A DNA stretch of 10,748 bases. Origin: Candidatus Omnitrophota bacterium (GTDB taxonomy: Bacteria > Omnitrophota > Gorgyraeia > 2-01-FULL-45-10). The notes beneath the pieces were generated by a model. It saw nothing but the letters and a program-made list of their open reading frames with translations, searched no databases and was not told where the DNA came from. Each line of letters begins with the position of its first letter. The stretch's first letter is position 1. The DNA is taken from the NCBI GenBank assembly GCA_026387135.1, contig JAPLMH010000036.1:1-10748 (forward strand), in the 5' to 3' direction. This document shows positions 1-7,832 of the stretch, in pieces. The translations under genes were made by a program, and so were the position numbers.

Positions 1-3
1 CTG

Positions 4-18
4 TTCTGGATACCAGAA
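4..18. repeat. Perfect inverted repeat TTCTGG-ATA-CCAGAA
   Basis: The arms are six bases each and match exactly around a three-base spacer. No T-run follows, so it does not look like an intrinsic terminator. It may be an operator half of the PilZ operon or a chance hairpin at the end of the preceding gene. Only the symmetry is seen; any function is a guess. Confidence 0.4.
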
Positions 19-20
19 GT

Positions 21-36
21 ATATTCAGAATATTCT
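21..36. repeat. Two overlapping AT-rich palindromes
   Basis: ATATTC-A-GAATAT (21-33) is a perfect 6+1+6 inverted repeat. It overlaps AGAATATTCT (27-36), a perfect 10-base palindrome. Nested symmetry upstream of an operon is compatible with a dimeric repressor site. AT-rich sequence produces such symmetry easily, so the functional call is weak. Confidence 0.3.
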
Positions 37-59
37 ATGAAGGAAAATTCTAAGGCGAT

Positions 60-76
60 ATTTTGTCCGATAAAAT
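60..76. promoter_or_regulatory. Near-perfect palindrome touching the PilZ-gene start codon
   Basis: ATTTTGTC-C-GATAAAAT has eight-base arms with one mismatch (G65 opposite T71, a wobble pair in RNA) around a single central base. It ends directly before the ATG at 77, where a ribosome binding site would normally lie, and no Shine-Dalgarno sequence is visible. Protein bound here, or RNA pairing of the outer ATTTT/AAAAT arms, could affect expression of the first gene. The TTTGTC half-site recurs upstream of the gene at 7875. No experiment or family knowledge is available to confirm function. Confidence 0.35.
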
Positions 77-2002
77 ATGCAAAAATCTTATTTGCAAGAA
101 CGCAGAAAGTATATACGTTTAAACTCGGTATTCCCCGTAGAGATATATTTACCCGGCACACCTGCCGACGGCAAGCCTCAAACGATACAGGCATTTACGC
201 GCGACATCTCTCTTGGCGGCCTCTGCCTTTCGGTCAATAACCCCGACAAATCCCTCACTTCAATGGTACATGACGGCGGGACCTTTGACGTTACGATCAA
301 CATGCTTCTGTCTCACAGGCCTATAGAGGCCAAAGTCCGTGCCATCTGGCACGATCTCAAGGAGATCGGCAGGCCTACCCAGCTTCTCATAGGAGTCTCC
401 GATGAGAAGATAGATGCGAATGACAAAAACAGGATCTTCTCCGTCGCTAACAGGATGAAGTGGCTCCCGCGTGCGGCCGTCCTTTCTATCATGCTCTTAT
501 TGTCGCTTCTTGCGGCCAGCCAGTATCAAAGATCCGCGCTCGTAAAAGCCAACCAGGAGTTCGTAGAGAGGTTTCATAATATACAGGAGACGAGCGATAT
601 ATATAAGGCAAGTCTGGACAAAGTAGACATCAGATATAATGCTGTCATGGAAGAGTCGGCCAAGAATAAGGAGCTTATAGATAGTCTCACTGCAGAATTG
701 AAGAACCTTAAGTCCACCGACGTCGAGACGCTGAATATGGAGAAGGAGAGGCTCGAAGAGAGCCTTAAGGCGGCTCTGGGCGAAAAATCATTCCTTGAGG
801 AGAAGATAAACGCCATGAACAAAAGAAAAGATAAGGCTGTAAAGATCTTTAACGAAGTGAAGAGTGAGCGTAGACAGCTCGATGAAGCGGCCGTCAGGAG
901 CATGTACGGGTGGATAACGGCTCATCAGAATAAGCGTTCCGGGCTCGTTATGAGCTTCGAAGGGGATCCAGGAATCGCGGACTGGGCGTTTACGTATGAC
1001 CAGGCCCTTGTAGCGCAAGTCTTTTTGATATCGGGCGATGTAAAGAGAGCCCAAAAGGTACTGGGCTTCTTCAAAAACAGCACTAAGCGTGAGAAGACCG
1101 GATTCAAGAATGCCTATAACGCGGTGAACGGTCTTTCGGTGGAGAACATAGTGCACCTGGGCCCCAACATATGGATAGCGATAGCCGCCATCCACTACGC
1201 GGATAAGACGGGCGATAAGACGTATTTGACTTTTGCCGAGGATATGGCAAAATGGATAATCTCCCTAAAAGATGCCGATGGCGGATTGGCAGGCGGGCCG
1301 GGCATCAGCTGGTACTCTACAGAGCATAATCTGGACGCCTATGCGCTCTTTAACATGCTCTGGTCTATGACATCAAAGGACGAGTACAGGAAAGAGAGGG
1401 ACCTGACGCTTAAATGGATAAAGGATAACACCTACTCCAAGTCCGACGGCGGAATGAAGCGCGGCAAGGGAGACGGCACGATAGCTACCGATACGATGGC
1501 CTGGGCCATAGCCGCGATAGGGCCGGCGGAGTTATCCAAAGAAGGTATGGACCCGGAAGGCATCATGAAGTTTGCCGAGGAACATTGCCTTGTCTCTACG
1601 GATTTTGTTTCATCCGGAGGGGATGTAATAAATATAAAAGGTTTTGATTTCGCTAAAGCCAGGAATATGGCCAGACGCGGTGTCGTCTCCAGCGAATGGA
1701 CCGCGCAGATGGTGACGGCGTTCAAGGTCATGGCCAATTATTATGCCGCGTTGAATGACAATGAAAAAGCGAATCTATACAAAGATAAAGCCGATATCTA
1801 TTTAAACGAACTCTACAAGATGATGATATCGAGCCCGAGCCCCAGCGGACAGGGAGCAGGATGCCTGCCGTATGCGTCGCAGCCGAATACCGATACGGGC
1901 CATGGCTGGAGAACCCCTGAAGGTAAACAGACAGGATCTCTCTCGGGAACAAGCTACGCCATATTCGCAAAGAAAGGGTATAATCCGTTATCGCGGGATT
2001 AA
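77..2002 (+). CDS. Membrane-anchored PilZ (c-di-GMP receptor) protein with coiled coil and glycosidase/lyase-like helical domain
   Basis: The predicted protein has 641 residues and four parts. (1) Residues about 8-110 form a PilZ domain: the c-di-GMP motifs RxxxR (R10-R14) and DxSxxG (D43, S45, G48) are both intact. (2) Residues about 133-149 form one hydrophobic helix preceded by K128 and R132, which predicts the N-terminus in the cytoplasm. (3) Residues about 155-275 are charged and heptad-like, a likely coiled-coil stalk outside the membrane. (4) Residues about 275-641 are rich in Trp/Tyr, with repeated helical segments and motifs such as TYDQAL (306-311), GPNIW (362-366), STEHNLD (414-420) and SSEWTAQ (538-544), suggesting an (alpha/alpha) toroid glycosidase or lyase. 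E416, D420 and E540 are possible catalytic acids, but I cannot assign a family or substrate. The start at 77 lacks a clear Shine-Dalgarno but places PilZ at the N-terminus as expected. The stop lies four bases before the next gene, so co-transcription with the two phosphorylase genes is likely. In known systems c-di-GMP binding to PilZ changes the activity of an attached or partner protein; its effect on an enzyme across the membrane is inferred. Confidence 0.82.
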   Translation: MQKSYLQERRKYIRLNSVFPVEIYLPGTPADGKPQTIQAFTRDISLGGLCLSVNNPDKSLTSMVHDGGTFDVTINMLLSHRPIEAKVRAIWHDLKEIGRPTQLLIGVSDEKIDANDKNRIFSVANRMKWLPRAAVLSIMLLLSLLAASQYQRSALVKANQEFVERFHNIQETSDIYKASLDKVDIRYNAVMEESAKNKELIDSLTAELKNLKSTDVETLNMEKERLEESLKAALGEKSFLEEKINAMNKRKDKAVKIFNEVKSERRQLDEAAVRSMYGWITAHQNKRSGLVMSFEGDPGIADWAFTYDQALVAQVFLISGDVKRAQKVLGFFKNSTKREKTGFKNAYNAVNGLSVENIVHLGPNIWIAIAAIHYADKTGDKTYLTFAEDMAKWIISLKDADGGLAGGPGISWYSTEHNLDAYALFNMLWSMTSKDEYRKERDLTLKWIKDNTYSKSDGGMKRGKGDGTIATDTMAWAIAAIGPAELSKEGMDPEGIMKFAEEHCLVSTDFVSSGGDVINIKGFDFAKARNMARRGVVSSEWTAQMVTAFKVMANYYAALNDNEKANLYKDKADIYLNELYKMMISSPSPSGQGAGCLPYASQPNTDTGHGWRTPEGKQTGSLSGTSYAIFAKKGYNPLSRD

Positions 2003-2006
2003 AAAT

Positions 2007-5000
2007 ATGAAACCAAAATATTATTTAAAAGATGATGAATTTGTGATCGAGAATTATAATTACGCCAAACCGTTCTCTTCTTTTCTGCCGGGGATAGCCG
2101 GCCTATCGGGCAAACCGCTGTGGGCCTTCTATATAAACCGCGGCCAGTGCATGTCATCTTTCGGGACCGATTCCAAAGAGGGCGCCATAATGGAGTTTTA
2201 TCCAGCCAATGTAGCGTACAGGCGCACCCCCATCGAGGGCTTCAGGACATTTTTAAAGATCAAAGACAACAGGGGCCGAGTCAAATTATATGAGCCGTTC
2301 AAGGTGAATGGCACCTTATATGTCTCGCCGCATGAATTCCGCATAGAGGATATCTCTAAAGAGCATTCTATAAAATGCGAAGTTATATATTACACGATAC
2401 CCGGCGAGGATTTTCCGGCGCTTGCGAGAGAACTACGCATTGAAAATATTTCGTCAAAAGCGATCGATATTGAGGTATTGGACGGAACGCCGAAGATATC
2501 CCCGTTCGGTATGAACGAATTCTTCATGAAGCATATGTCGCGCACGATCGAGGCGTGGATGGAGGTCGTGGGCCTTAAAGAAAGGACCCCGCTTTACAGG
2601 CTGCGCGTGGACGCCGCCGATGTCTCCGAGACCAAATATATCGAGAGCGGTAATTTTTATCTCAGCATGGTTGCCGGTAGATCGGAAAGGCCGGGCATAA
2701 TAGTCGATCCGGCAATAATATTCGGCGATCACTCGAACCTGACGATACCCGGAAAATTCGCTCTACCCGGATTTAAGGTCCCGGCCGATCAGATAGATAA
2801 AAATATCACTCCGTCCGCATTTTCGCATTGCAAGCTCACCCTGGCAGCGGGAAGGTCGGCGCGCATTTTAAGCCTCATGGGCTATGCCGACTCTCAGGCC
2901 CAATTGAAGACCATAAACAGAAAGATGTCGACAGCCTTTTTTGACAATAAACGCGAGATCAATAAAGAAGAGATAAAGCGTTTATCGGGCTCTGTAAGCG
3001 TAAGTTCAGGTATAAAGGAGTTCGACGCGTATGTCGGGCAGACGAATCTCGATAATATCCTGCGCGGCGGCTATCCTATAGTCGCGGGCGGTAAGACGAC
3101 TTATGTATTCAATAGAAAGCACGGCGACCTCGAAAGGGACTACAATCATTTCGTCCTTAAGCCGGTCTTCTATTCCCAGGGGAACGGGAACTATCGTGAC
3201 ACGAATCAGAACAGGCGCCTCTCCGTATGGCTGAATCCGGCGGTCGCCACTAAAGATATCAAAGATTTTTATAACTTGATACAGCTCGATGGCTATAATC
3301 CTCTTGTTATAAAAGGAGACATCTTTATAGTCAAAGACGCGAAGGCTCGCAAAGCGATAATCAAGAGATATTTTACTAAAGAGAGCGGCCGGGCGATCGA
3401 CTCCTTATTGTCGGTCGAGTTCACCATCAACGATCTTGCGGGTCACGCCGGAAGCCTTAGATCCCGGAAAGATATAGAGAGATGTTTTAATGATATTATA
3501 GCCAACTCCGTATCCCATATAGACGCTGAACACGGCGAGGGGTTCTGGATAGATCACTGGACGTATAACCTGGACCTGGTCCAGAGCTACCTCGGCGTCT
3601 TTCCCGAAAGATCGAAGGATTTGCTTTTTTGTGATACGGATTACAGGTTCTTCGACAATGCGCACGTAGTAAAACCGCGAAAAGACCGAATCGTACGGCA
3701 AAAAGATAAAGTAGTGAGGCAATACAGGTCCGTCCATATAGATGAAGAGAAGAAATGTCTTATAGATTCCAGGAAGGCCGAAAAGCGATGGGTCAGGACA
3801 GGTCATGGCAAGGGCAGTATCTATACCTGTTCGCTCGCCGCGAAGATGCTGATAGTGATCTTAAACAAGATAGCGTCGCTCGACCGCCGCGGCATCGGTA
3901 TTGAGATGGAGGCGGATAAACCCGGCTGGTGTGATTCATTGAACGGGCTTCCGGGCCTATTCGGCTCTTCGCTTTGCGAGACATTCGAGCTTTTAAGGGC
4001 CATCGAGTTCCTGAAAGATTCGCTGGAGGATTTCGAAGGAGTTCGCCTGAATATTCCCGCGGAAGCCGCGTCATTTTTAAGGGATCTTACGGCGGCGCTT
4101 AAGAAGGATCTGTCGGGCGGAAAGCATGGCGGCAATTATTGGGAGATATCCAACGATCTGAAAGAGTCCTATCGCGCCCGGACGCGCCTGGGAGTTTCCG
4201 GTAAAGAGTCGCGGATAAGAGGGGATGAGATAACGCGATTTTTATCGCTCTGTCTTGAGAAACTGCAAAAGGGGATAAGGCGCGGCTACGCTAAAGGCAT
4301 CCCGTATTCTTATTTTATAAATGATATACCCGGCCGGGAAAGGGCACTGCCCGTATTCCTGGAGGCGGCCGTCCACGCCCTGAAGGTGGAGAAGAGCGCC
4401 GCAAGGGCCAGAGAGCTTTACAAGAATGTAAGAAAGAGCGCTCTCTACGACAAAGAGCTCGCCATGTACAAATTAAATACGCCGATCGGAGGCGAGTCGC
4501 TCGAGATAGGGCGTACGCGCGTATTCACTCCCGGATGGCTCGAAAATGAGAGCATATGGCTTCACATGGAGTATAAGTTCCTGCTCGAGGTCCTGAAGGC
4601 GGGATTATACGATGAATTTTTTAAGGATTTTAAGTCGGCCCTGATCCCGTTCCAGCCGCCCGCGCGCTATGGCAGGAGCATCCTGGAGAACAGCTCCTTT
4701 ATAGCGGGCAGTGTCTTCTTCAATCCCGAGTTGCGTGGCAACGGATTTGTAGCAAGGCTTAGCGGCGCCACCGCCGAGATGCTTAATATCCTCCTCGTCA
4801 TGAACCTGGGCGCTCAACCGTTCAGGATGAAGGCGGGTTCCCTGGTCTTCGCCCCGGAGCCCATTTTAGATAAGATCTTCTTCACTTCAGGTTCTTACAC
4901 GTTCAACATATTCCAGAATACGTCCATCACCTATAATAATCCGAATAGAAAGAAGACGTTTGGCCCGGACTCCGTGAAACCCGTAAGTTATACCCTTCGT

Positions 5001-5111
5001 TACGCGAAGAGGCCAAAAGAGGTCGTGGTGGCGGCCGGCGAATTGCCGGAGCCTTTCTCCTCGGACCTAAGAAGCGGCGCCATCAAGACCATATCTATTA
5101 CTTTAGGCTAA
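2007..5111 (+). CDS. GH94-type glycoside phosphorylase, 1,2-beta-oligoglucan phosphorylase-like
   Basis: The protein has 1034 residues and no signal peptide, so it is probably cytoplasmic. Residues about 10-85 carry a block, with FLPGIAGLSGKPLWAFYINR at 26-45, that I associate with large proteins annotated as cellobiose phosphorylase, including 1,2-beta-oligoglucan phosphorylases of roughly 1,100 residues. A long beta-rich N-terminal half is followed by an (alpha/alpha) toroid half with FWIDHWTYNLDL (513-524), KPGWCDSLNGLPG (638-650) and FTPGWLENESIW (840-851). D643 aligns with the Asp of the GH94 WND motif, which acts as general acid when inorganic phosphate cleaves the beta-linkage to give sugar 1-phosphate. 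The usual Asn before it is Cys642 here. The ATG at 2007 was chosen because the longer reading frame back to 1872 would overlap the PilZ gene by 131 bases and because family members begin close to MKPKYYLKDD. A weak GGGA lies at 1995-1998. The fold is well supported; the exact substrate, beta-1,2-glucan, is an inference from motif memory. Confidence 0.85.
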   Translation: MKPKYYLKDDEFVIENYNYAKPFSSFLPGIAGLSGKPLWAFYINRGQCMSSFGTDSKEGAIMEFYPANVAYRRTPIEGFRTFLKIKDNRGRVKLYEPFKVNGTLYVSPHEFRIEDISKEHSIKCEVIYYTIPGEDFPALARELRIENISSKAIDIEVLDGTPKISPFGMNEFFMKHMSRTIEAWMEVVGLKERTPLYRLRVDAADVSETKYIESGNFYLSMVAGRSERPGIIVDPAIIFGDHSNLTIPGKFALPGFKVPADQIDKNITPSAFSHCKLTLAAGRSARILSLMGYADSQAQLKTINRKMSTAFFDNKREINKEEIKRLSGSVSVSSGIKEFDAYVGQTNLDNILRGGYPIVAGGKTTYVFNRKHGDLERDYNHFVLKPVFYSQGNGNYRDTNQNRRLSVWLNPAVATKDIKDFYNLIQLDGYNPLVIKGDIFIVKDAKARKAIIKRYFTKESGRAIDSLLSVEFTINDLAGHAGSLRSRKDIERCFNDIIANSVSHIDAEHGEGFWIDHWTYNLDLVQSYLGVFPERSKDLLFCDTDYRFFDNAHVVKPRKDRIVRQKDKVVRQYRSVHIDEEKKCLIDSRKAEKRWVRTGHGKGSIYTCSLAAKMLIVILNKIASLDRRGIGIEMEADKPGWCDSLNGLPGLFGSSLCETFELLRAIEFLKDSLEDFEGVRLNIPAEAASFLRDLTAALKKDLSGGKHGGNYWEISNDLKESYRARTRLGVSGKESRIRGDEITRFLSLCLEKLQKGIRRGYAKGIPYSYFINDIPGRERALPVFLEAAVHALKVEKSAARARELYKNVRKSALYDKELAMYKLNTPIGGESLEIGRTRVFTPGWLENESIWLHMEYKFLLEVLKAGLYDEFFKDFKSALIPFQPPARYGRSILENSSFIAGSVFFNPELRGNGFVARLSGATAEMLNILLVMNLGAQPFRMKAGSLVFAPEPILDKIFFTSGSYTFNIFQNTSITYNNPNRKKTFGPDSVKPVSYTLRYAKRPKEVVVAAGELPEPFSSDLRSGAIKTISITLG

Positions 5112-5121
5112 CGCAGATCTT

Positions 5122-7788
5122 ATGACAAAGAAGCTTTGGGATTTTGTAGACGATCACGGCACTTTTGAGTCGATGAGCGCCGAAGATATCAAGGCGCTTT
5201 ACTTTCCTCTTGCGAATGAGACCCTGATGTCCTCCGTTACGCCCGACCTTCACGGGGATATAAAGACGGGACAGGGCTCGTTCCTGCTTACACCGGTATC
5301 CCGCACCGACCTTATCGATTCAAGATCGTCCAGGAACTTCTGGATACGCTCTATTGACGGCGCTGTATGGTCGGCAACGGGAGTATCAAAAGACCTTCGG
5401 CAGATCCGGGATGACAAATTTTCTTTGCGTTCAGGCCTTCTCTGGCACGAAATAACCAGGGAAAATAAGAAGCTCGGCTTGAGCGCCGATATATTGAATT
5501 TCGTGCCTGTTTCTGGCGAACCGGTCGAGATCATGCGCGTCACCGTGAAGAACACCGGATCCAAAAAGATAAAATTCATTCCTACCGCGGCCATCCCGAT
5601 ATACGGTCGCGGAGCGAACAATATCCGCGACCATCGTCATGTGACCTCTCTATTGCAAAGACCGATCTGCCACAAATTCGGCATAACTACAAGACCGACC
5701 CTCGCTTTCGATGAGGCGGGCCACAGGCCCAACAAGACCACCTATTTTGTATTGGGCTGGGATGAGGAGTCCAAGGGGCCTCAATACCTTTATCCTACAC
5801 AGGAGATCTTTTGCGGTGACGGAGGGGACCTTGAGGCGCCGCAAAGCGTATTAGAGAATAGACTGCCGGGAAGAGGAAGGGTTGAGGGCATCGAGCCGAT
5901 GGGTGCCTTGCGCTTCACCGAGAAACTATTAAGCCCCGGCGCCACTCACTCTTATATAATCGTGATGGGCGTTACCGAAGACGAAAAAAATATCGCCCGG
6001 ATCATAAATAAATTCAGCAGTATCGCAAAAGTTGAGACCGCGCTTAAAGCAAATAAGAAGTTCTGGGTCGATATAAGCCAGCAAGTCTGCGCGGATACAT
6101 CGAACAAGCTCTTCGATAATTGGCTAAGGTGGGTAAACATCCAGCCGACTTTACGTAAAATATTCGGCTGTTCTTTCTTGCCGGATTTCGATTACGGAAG
6201 AGGCGGCCGCGGGTGGCGTGACCTATGGCAGGACTGCCTTGGCCTTATCTTGAGCGAACCGGCGAGCGCGAGATCGCTTCTGGTAAACAATTTTTCCGGT
6301 GTCAGGATAGACGGCTCGAACGCCACAATAATCGGTAAAGAAAAAGGCGAATTCATCTCCGACCGCAATAATATCAGCCGCGTATGGATGGATCACGGCG
6401 TATGGCCGCTGATTACGCTGGACCTCTACATGCAAGAGACAGGCGATATCGATATCCTCTTTGAGGAAGCGCCATATTTCCGCAATCATGAGATATCGAG
6501 GGCCTCGCGCATTGACGCGTTCCATTCTCTTTCCTGCGGTCAGAGGCTTAAGACCTCGAAAGGGGAAGTCTATTTTGGATCGATACTGGAGCACCTTTTG
6601 ATCGAGAATCTGGTCCAGTTCTTTAATGTAGGGAAGCATAATCATGTAAAGCTCGAGGGAGCGGACTGGAACGACGGCCTGGATATGGCACGTTCGAACG
6701 GTGAGAGTGTAGCTTTCACGGCGATGTATTCGCATAATCTAATGAGGCTGTCAGAGATGCTCCTCAAGACCGGCAAACGCGAGATCGAAGTCGCCGAAGA
6801 GCTCGCGATCCTTTTAAAGAAAGTGGACAATGACAGCATCAAGGCAAAACTCAAGACGTTGAAAAATTATTTTGCCCGCGCGGATCTGGCGGTATCCGGC
6901 AAGAAAACCTCGTTAAACGTCGCGCGCCTGGCGGACGATCTGAAGCGCAAGTCCGTATGGATGGCCGGTCACATCCGCAAAACGGAGTGGCTTAAAGAAG
7001 GTTTCTTTAACGGTTATTACAATGACGACGGCAAGCGCGTCGAAGGGACGGATAGAGGCACGGTTAATATGATGCTTCCTTCTCAGGTATTTCCGATAAT
7101 GGCCGGCGTGGCGGATAAGCAGCAGATCGCCGATATCCTGAAGAGCGCCAACTATCATCTATCGGATAAAGAGAAGGGCGCCTTTCATCTGAACACAGAT
7201 TTCGGGAAAGAGCTTCAAAGATTAGGCCGCGCTTTTTCGTTCACCTACGGGGAAAAGGAGAACGGCGCGTTCTTTAACCACATGACGGTTATGTTCGCTT
7301 ACGCGTTGTATAGACGCGGATACGCCAGAGAAGCTTGGTGCGTTTTAAGCTCTATCTACAATATGGCGGTCAACACGGTGAAGTCGAAGATATATCCTTG
7401 CCTGCCGGAATATTTTAACCTTGAGGGCAGGGGGATGTATTGTTATCTTACCGGCTCAGCGAGCTGGTTCTTACTCACACTATTGACTCAGGTCTTCGGC
7501 GTAAAAGGCGCCGATGGAGATCTCCTTATAGAACCAAAACTATGCCGCGAGCAGTTCGAGATGTCGAGAACTATCAGTATCTGCAGGACCTTTGCAGGCA
7601 GGAAGCTCCGCGTTAATTTTACAAACCCCAAGAGGCTTGACTGGGGCGGATATAAAATAGTCAAGGCGAGATTAAACGCCGATGATCTGCCTGGTTGCGG
7701 ATCAGGATCCATCATCATCAGGAGGGGGCTTATCCTAAAGCTCCGGGCCGGCCGCATCAATTCGATAGATATTGTGTTAGGCAGGTAG
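5122..7788 (+). CDS. GH94-family glycoside phosphorylase, substrate unassigned
   Basis: The protein has 888 residues and no signal peptide. Residues about 20-300 look like the N-terminal beta-sandwich of GH94 (for example YFPLANETLMSSVTPDLHGD at 27-46). The catalytic toroid then carries YGRGGRGWRDLWQD (358-371), comparable to the R-D-x-x-Q-D substrate-binding motif, and EGADWNDGLD (512-521), in which D518 is the expected general acid. FFNHMT (717-722) and TGSASW (777-782) are in the positions of the conserved His and Thr-Gly-Ser/Thr that bind phosphate in this family. Length and motif order fit a full, active GH94 enzyme that releases a sugar 1-phosphate from a beta-glycoside or runs in the synthetic direction. 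It does not begin like chitobiose or typical cellobiose phosphorylases, so the acceptor sugar is unknown. It starts 10 bases after the previous stop, without a strong Shine-Dalgarno, and is only distantly similar to that upstream phosphorylase, so it is not a recent duplicate. It appears to close the first operon. Confidence 0.88.
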   Translation: MTKKLWDFVDDHGTFESMSAEDIKALYFPLANETLMSSVTPDLHGDIKTGQGSFLLTPVSRTDLIDSRSSRNFWIRSIDGAVWSATGVSKDLRQIRDDKFSLRSGLLWHEITRENKKLGLSADILNFVPVSGEPVEIMRVTVKNTGSKKIKFIPTAAIPIYGRGANNIRDHRHVTSLLQRPICHKFGITTRPTLAFDEAGHRPNKTTYFVLGWDEESKGPQYLYPTQEIFCGDGGDLEAPQSVLENRLPGRGRVEGIEPMGALRFTEKLLSPGATHSYIIVMGVTEDEKNIARIINKFSSIAKVETALKANKKFWVDISQQVCADTSNKLFDNWLRWVNIQPTLRKIFGCSFLPDFDYGRGGRGWRDLWQDCLGLILSEPASARSLLVNNFSGVRIDGSNATIIGKEKGEFISDRNNISRVWMDHGVWPLITLDLYMQETGDIDILFEEAPYFRNHEISRASRIDAFHSLSCGQRLKTSKGEVYFGSILEHLLIENLVQFFNVGKHNHVKLEGADWNDGLDMARSNGESVAFTAMYSHNLMRLSEMLLKTGKREIEVAEELAILLKKVDNDSIKAKLKTLKNYFARADLAVSGKKTSLNVARLADDLKRKSVWMAGHIRKTEWLKEGFFNGYYNDDGKRVEGTDRGTVNMMLPSQVFPIMAGVADKQQIADILKSANYHLSDKEKGAFHLNTDFGKELQRLGRAFSFTYGEKENGAFFNHMTVMFAYALYRRGYAREAWCVLSSIYNMAVNTVKSKIYPCLPEYFNLEGRGMYCYLTGSASWFLLTLLTQVFGVKGADGDLLIEPKLCREQFEMSRTISICRTFAGRKLRVNFTNPKRLDWGGYKIVKARLNADDLPGCGSGSIIIRRGLILKLRAGRINSIDIVLGR

Positions 7789-7809
7789 TATTACACTTTA
7801 TTTATACTT

Positions 7810-7824
7810 TTATTAAGGTAATAA
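7810..7824. repeat. AT-rich inverted repeat TTATTA-AGG-TAATAA upstream of the promoter
   Basis: Perfect six-base arms flank a three-base spacer 14 bases upstream of the -35 box. The position suits an activator or repressor site, or an AT-rich UP-like element for RNA polymerase. Its low GC makes a terminator hairpin unlikely. Confidence 0.4.
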
Positions 7825-7832
7825 GATTGGGT

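Larger units (their letters stand above)
1..76. other. Region upstream of the PilZ gene, with inverted repeats and possibly the tail of a preceding gene
   Basis: No complete gene fits here. Two + strand frames are open from the left edge and stop soon: one ends at the TGA at 38-40, the other at the TAA at 51-53 with the tail VLDTRSIFRIFYEGKF. Either could be the C-terminus of a gene lying outside the window, and I cannot choose between them. The stretch contains several short perfect or near-perfect inverted repeats (4-18, 21-36 and 60-76, listed separately). No good -35/-10 pair was found. TAAAAT at 71-76 resembles a -10 box but abuts the start codon at 77 and has no matching -35. Confidence 0.35.

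Noticed and set aside
71..76. TAAAAT as a -10 box for the PilZ operon
   Set aside because: It abuts the start codon, so transcription would begin inside the gene, and no -35-like hexamer lies 16-18 bases upstream.
37..240. Open + strand frame of 67 codons overlapping the start of the PilZ gene
   Set aside because: It overlaps the PilZ coding sequence in another frame, has no recognisable domain, and the PilZ frame carries clear conserved motifs.
1872..2006. Longer N-terminus for the first phosphorylase starting at 1872
   Set aside because: It would overlap the PilZ gene by 131 bases and adds residues of shadow-frame character; the family begins close to the Met at 2007.
6223..6735. Minus-strand open frame of 170 codons inside the second phosphorylase gene
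   Set aside because: It lies opposite the core GH94 motifs, shows no domain or ribosome binding site, and is explained as an antisense shadow of a conserved gene.
2007..7788. The two phosphorylases as pieces of a split cyclic beta-1,2-glucan synthase (NdvB)
   Set aside because: Neither carries a GT84-like membrane transferase or a glycoamylase-type domain, and each looks like a complete stand-alone GH94-type protein.
7789..7830. Possible terminator after the second phosphorylase
   Set aside because: The only hairpin (7810-7824) is entirely AT-rich in its stem and no T-run follows, so an intrinsic terminator is not supported.
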